Assembly: GCF_014873535.1 (NCBI RefSeq)
Contig: NZ_JADBEF010000001.1
Span: 7,998,001 to 8,062,000 of the forward strand
Origin: Nonomuraea africana
GTDB taxonomy: Bacteria > Actinomycetota > Actinomycetes > Streptosporangiales > Streptosporangiaceae
Reading direction: 5' to 3'
Length of the DNA stretch: 64,000 bases
The translations under genes were made by a program, and so were the position numbers. Positions 60,628-64,000 of this stretch are shown piece after piece. A model generated the notes under the pieces. It saw nothing but the letters and a program-made list of their open reading frames with translations, was not told the origin of the DNA and searched no databases. Each line of letters opens with the position of its first letter. Positions within the stretch are counted from its first letter, which is position 1.

Positions 60628-61946
60628 GCACGGTCCTGGCGCCGCCCGTCGTCGGCAGGGCCGCGACCCGCGGCGCCGACGGGGCCACGTTCTCCGCCCT
60701 GTTCGTGGTCATCCTCATGATCGTCCCGGCCCGGCTGATCCTGAGGGGCCTGCCGTTCGCGCTCACTCCCGCCGAGGCCGTCGGCCTGTTCGCCGTGGTG
60801 TGGTGGTTCTGCGCGCACCTCACCAACACGCTGGGCGCGGCGAAGGGGTTCAGCCCGGTCCGCACCGCCATCTACCTCTACGCCGTCGCCTATCTGGCCA
60901 GCTACGCGCAGGCGGCCGTCGCCTACCTGGAGCCGCGCCAGCTGGAGCTGGCCGACCACATCGGGGTCATCGCGCTCGCGCTCGTCGGCATCGCGCTGGT
61001 GGCGTGCGACGGTGTCCGCGGCAGGGACCGGATCGACCTGGTGCTCAAGACCGCGGTCGTCGCGGGCGCGATCCTCGGAGTGATCGGCGGAATCCAGTTC
61101 CTGTTCTCCTGGGACATCACCGCCGACCTGACGATCCCCGGCACCAGAGTCCGCGGCGAGGCACCCGCCATCCTCGAGCGCAACGGGCTGAACAGGGCGG
61201 CGGCCACCACCAGCCACCCCATCGAGTTCGGCGTGGTGTGCTCGATGATCCTCCCCATCGCCCTGCACTACGCCTTCGCCGCCAGGGAGGCGGGCAGGCC
61301 GGTGCTGCGCTGGGTGGTCTGCTGCGCGCTCATCGCCGCGGGGCTGGTCTTCTCGGCCTCCCGCTCGCCCGTGCTCGGGCTCGCGGCGGCCGGACTGCTG
61401 CTCCTGTCGCACTGGCCGGCGCGGCGGCGCGTCCAGGCGCTCATCGCGCTGGTGGTCTTCCTCGCGGTGGTACGGCTGACCGCCCCCGGCCTGGTGGGCG
61501 CGATCGCCGGGCTGTTCGACAACCTCGGCAACGACGACAGCATCAGGTACCGGACGGCCGACTACACCATCGCGCTCGAGGCGATCTGGCAGCATCCCCT
61601 GCTCGGCAGGGGCCACGGCACCTGGTACCCGCCCTACGACGTGGTCTTCGACAACCAGTACCTGCTCACGGCCGTGGAAGGCGGGCTCCTCGGCGTGGCG
61701 ACGCTGGTCGGCCTGCTGGGCACAGCCATCTGGGCGGCGCTGAAGGCCAGGCGGCTGTCCACCGACCAGACCACCCGCGACCTCGGCCTGAGCCTCGCCG
61801 CCTCGCTCCTGGTCACGCTGGTCGGGTGCGCGACCTTCGACCTGAACGCCTTCGAGACGACCAGCGGCATCGCCTTCCTCTTCGTGGGCCTGGCAGGAGC
61901 GCTCCTCCGCACGGTGCGACCACGCGACGCCGGAGCGCTGCCGTGA
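60624..61946 (+). CDS. O-antigen ligase/polymerase-type membrane protein (Wzy-like)
   Basis: The protein has 440 residues and about 10-12 membrane spans. The Wzy_C type loop is seen: LFDNLGNDDSIRYRTADYTI and HPLLGRGHGTWYP with HxLLGxGxG, then VFDNQYLLTAVEGGLLGVAT. It would polymerise repeat units outside the membrane, or ligate chains to a carrier. It is coupled to both neighbours by 4-base overlaps. Confidence 0.9.
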   Translation: MSTVLAPPVVGRAATRGADGATFSALFVVILMIVPARLILRGLPFALTPAEAVGLFAVVWWFCAHLTNTLGAAKGFSPVRTAIYLYAVAYLASYAQAAVAYLEPRQLELADHIGVIALALVGIALVACDGVRGRDRIDLVLKTAVVAGAILGVIGGIQFLFSWDITADLTIPGTRVRGEAPAILERNGLNRAAATTSHPIEFGVVCSMILPIALHYAFAAREAGRPVLRWVVCCALIAAGLVFSASRSPVLGLAAAGLLLLSHWPARRRVQALIALVVFLAVVRLTAPGLVGAIAGLFDNLGNDDSIRYRTADYTIALEAIWQHPLLGRGHGTWYPPYDVVFDNQYLLTAVEGGLLGVATLVGLLGTAIWAALKARRLSTDQTTRDLGLSLAASLLVTLVGCATFDLNAFETTSGIAFLFVGLAGALLRTVRPRDAGALP

Positions 61947-62713
61947 CCGGGCGCGCGCGGGTGGGTGCCGTCCAGGTCATGGCCATCAGCGAGGCGGGCG
62001 TGGCCGACCACGTCGCCGCCGCGTGGGCGAGGGGCGAGGGCGGCTCGATCGTCACCGTCAACGTCGACATCGCCCGCAAGGCGAGCAGGGACCCCGCGCT
62101 GGCCGAGCTGGTCGCCGCCGCCGAGCTGGTGGTGGCCGACGGCATGCCGGTCGTCTGGGCGGCCAGGCTGGCGGGCCTGGCCGTGCCCGAGCGGGTCACG
62201 GGCGCCTCCATGGTCTTCAGCCTGAGCGGGCGGGCGGCGGCCGAAGGACGCTCGGTCTTCCTGCTGGGCGGGGAGCGGGGCGTGGCGGAGGCGGCGGGCA
62301 GGGTGCTGACCGCGCGATATCCGGGGCTGAAGGTGGCGGGCAGCCACTCGCCGCCCTTCGGATTCGACACCACCGAGGACGGCATGCGCGAGACCGTGGA
62401 CAGAGTGGTCGCGGCGGCGCCGGACCTGGTGCTGGTCGGGCTGGGCTTCCCCAAGCAGGAGCACACCATCGCCGCGCTCAGGCGGCGGCTGCCCCACGCC
62501 TGGTATCTCGGGTGCGGCGCGGGGATCCCCATGGCCGCCGGGCAGTTCAGCCGCGCCCCCGAAAGACTGCAGCGGATCGGCGGCGAGTGGCTGCACAGGC
62601 TGTGGCTCGAGCCGGGCCGGCTGGCCCGCCGCTACCTGGTGGAGGACCTGCCCTTCGCCCTCCAGGTGCTCACCGCCGCCGCCTGGCTGCGGCTCACCGG
62701 ACGCCGGGCCTGA
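61943..62713 (+). CDS. WecG/TagA/CpsF-family glycosyltransferase
   Basis: The protein has 256 residues from the GTG overlapping the polymerase stop. The family signatures are present: TVNVDIARKASRDPALAELV, VADGMPVVWAARLAGLAVPE (with the conserved Asp), VFLLGGERGVAEAAGRVL, VLVGLGFPKQEHTIAALRRR and WLHRLWLEPGRLARRYL. It transfers a sugar such as N-acetylmannosamine to a lipid-linked acceptor, usually as the second step of assembly. Confidence 0.92.
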   Translation: MTGRARVGAVQVMAISEAGVADHVAAAWARGEGGSIVTVNVDIARKASRDPALAELVAAAELVVADGMPVVWAARLAGLAVPERVTGASMVFSLSGRAAAEGRSVFLLGGERGVAEAAGRVLTARYPGLKVAGSHSPPFGFDTTEDGMRETVDRVVAAAPDLVLVGLGFPKQEHTIAALRRRLPHAWYLGCGAGIPMAAGQFSRAPERLQRIGGEWLHRLWLEPGRLARRYLVEDLPFALQVLTAAAWLRLTGRRA

Positions 62714-62734
62714 TCTGACGAGAATGGTTGCCAC

Positions 62735-64000
62735 ATGTCCTTAGCCGTTGTGATCGTCACCTATGCGAGCGGTCGGATCATCGAGGACTGCCTGCGCTCG
62801 CTGGACCATGACGTCCAGGACGCGGGCCGGTTCAGGGTCATCGTCGTGGACAACGCCTCGCCCGACGACACCGTCGACCGGGTGCGCGCGTACGGTCAGG
62901 GCGTCGAGCTGATCGAGACGGGGCGCAACGGCGGATTCGCCTTCGGCGTGAACGCGGGGCTGGCCGCGGCCCAGGGATGCGACGTCCTGGTGCTGAACGC
63001 CGACATCAGGCTCAGGCCCGGCGCGATCGGCCTGCTGCTGAAGGCGCTGGAACAGCCGGGCGTCGGCATCGCCGTACCGAAGCTCCTGGACGAGAACGGT
63101 GCGCTCCAGCTCTCCCTCCGCCGGCGGCCCACGGTGCTCAGGGCGCTGGGCGAGGCGGCGCTCGGCGGGTTCAGGGCGGGCCGGCTGCCCGCGCTGGGGG
63201 AGCTCGTGGCCGACCCGCGCGACTACCGGCGGGCCCGCACGGTCGACTGGGCGACGGGGGCGGCCTGGCTGATCTCCAGGGCGTGCGCGGAGGCGCTCGG
63301 GCCGCTCGACGACCGGTACTTCCTCTACTCCGAGGAGACCGAGTACATGCTGAGGGCGGGAAAGCACGGCTTCGCCGTCCGCTACGAGCCCGAGGCGGTC
63401 GCGGTGCACCTCGGCGGCGACCAGGTCGCCTCCGACCGGCTGTGGGCGCTGGCCGCCGCCAACCGAGTGCGCCTGCACCGGCAGCTGTACGGCAGGCCGC
63501 GCGGCGCTCTCATGCGCGCCGCCGTCACGCTCAACGAGGCCAGCCGCGCCCCCGCCAGAGGCAGGCACCGGGCGGCGGTGAAGGAGCTGCTCACCATGGC
63601 CGAGTGGCCCACCCCGCCCGGCGAGATCCCCGCGCCGTCGGGCTACGTCTGCTTCTCCGCCCAGGACTGGTGGTACCACAACAGGGCGCACTCCGACTTC
63701 CAGCTCATGCGGCACATGTCCGCCCATCGTCGGGTCCTGGTCGTCAACAGCATCGGCATGCGGATGCCGATGCCCGGCCGGTCGACCCACACGCTGCGGC
63801 GCATCATCCGCAAGCTGCGCAGCGTGGCGAAGTTCGTCAGGCGCCCGGCGCCCGGCTTCCACGTGATGTCCCCCCTTCCCCTGCCGATGTACGGCTCGCC
63901 CCTGGGCAGGAGGATCAACGCGCTGCTCGTCAGAGCCCAGGTCATGGCCGTCTGCACGGCGCTCGGCCTGCGCAGGCCGGTCATCGTCGTCACCCTCCCG
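62735..64000 (+). CDS. Family 2 glycosyltransferase with extra C-terminal domain, 3' end outside window
   Basis: ATG 62735 opens a frame that is still open at the window end (422 codons seen). The N-terminal GT-A domain shows LAVVIVTYASGRIIEDCLRS, RVIVVDNASPDDTVDRVRAY and VLVLNADIRLRPGAIGLLLK, then a rhamnosyltransferase-like DRYFLYSEETEYMLRAGKHG. After residue ~300, SGYVCFSAQDWWYHNRAHSD and VLVVNSIGMRMPMPGRSTHT look like the beginning of a second, GT-B type glycosyltransferase domain. A two-domain enzyme adding two sugars is likely. Confidence 0.87.
   Translation, partial: MSLAVVIVTYASGRIIEDCLRSLDHDVQDAGRFRVIVVDNASPDDTVDRVRAYGQGVELIETGRNGGFAFGVNAGLAAAQGCDVLVLNADIRLRPGAIGLLLKALEQPGVGIAVPKLLDENGALQLSLRRRPTVLRALGEAALGGFRAGRLPALGELVADPRDYRRARTVDWATGAAWLISRACAEALGPLDDRYFLYSEETEYMLRAGKHGFAVRYEPEAVAVHLGGDQVASDRLWALAAANRVRLHRQLYGRPRGALMRAAVTLNEASRAPARGRHRAAVKELLTMAEWPTPPGEIPAPSGYVCFSAQDWWYHNRAHSDFQLMRHMSAHRRVLVVNSIGMRMPMPGRSTHTLRRIIRKLRSVAKFVRRPAPGFHVMSPLPLPMYGSPLGRRINALLVRAQVMAVCTALGLRRPVIVVTLP

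Overview
The window is high-GC actinobacterial DNA. The supporting evidence is frequent GTG starts, NarL-type two-component pairs, DUF742, DUF6230/DUF6114, HTH-TPR regulators and a pSAM2-type replication initiator remnant. The gene content fits Streptosporangiaceae such as Nonomuraea, but this is inference because no rRNA or tRNA gene was seen.

Bases 1-6.8 kb are accessory DNA. They hold a 5'-truncated low-GC gene and an intact ISAs1-family insertion sequence with 18-bp inverted ends and a 10-bp target duplication. The IS splits the first gene of a small overlapping pair. An HTH-TPR regulator, a SLOG-type protein and the scar of an integrative element follow; in the scar a serine integrase missing both termini abuts a 5'-truncated, frameshifted replication initiator. 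At 6.57, 14.1 and 22.2 kb lie three copies of a short peptide ending in a GY-x2-GGTG-x-(A/S)CP-x-G motif. The first two are followed by the overlapping start of the same partner gene, decayed in both.

Bases 6.8-24.8 kb carry two NarL-type two-component systems, each beside a divergent membrane-protein gene, with a truncated second copy of one response regulator between them. Next come a broken DUF6230 gene with its DUF6114 partner, a SulP transporter divergent from a frameshifted arylsulfatase, an acetoacetate-decarboxylase-fold protein and a large membrane protein.

Bases 25-46.4 kb are mixed chromosomal genes. They include PadR and winged-helix regulators, three phosphotransferases, and a biotin-uptake operon in which bioY, an acyl-CoA ligase gene and a thiolase gene precede bioM and bioN. 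There is also a TetR regulator with two matching operators, lipoyl dehydrogenase, a frameshifted STAND ATPase, a VapBC-like pair, a barnase/barstar pair, and an EamA exporter coupled to a GntR regulator with a candidate operator.

Bases 46.6-64 kb form a surface-polysaccharide locus of the Wzx/Wzy type. It contains an initiating sugar-phosphate transferase, all four dTDP-rhamnose-type genes, and a five-gene cassette (C-methyltransferase, nucleotidyltransferase, PIG-L deacetylase, epimerase, DUF4910) likely to make or install an unusual sugar. A flippase, two Wzz-like proteins without a kinase domain, an O-antigen-ligase-type polymerase, a WecG/TagA transferase and two GT2 enzymes complete it; the last enzyme runs off the window end.
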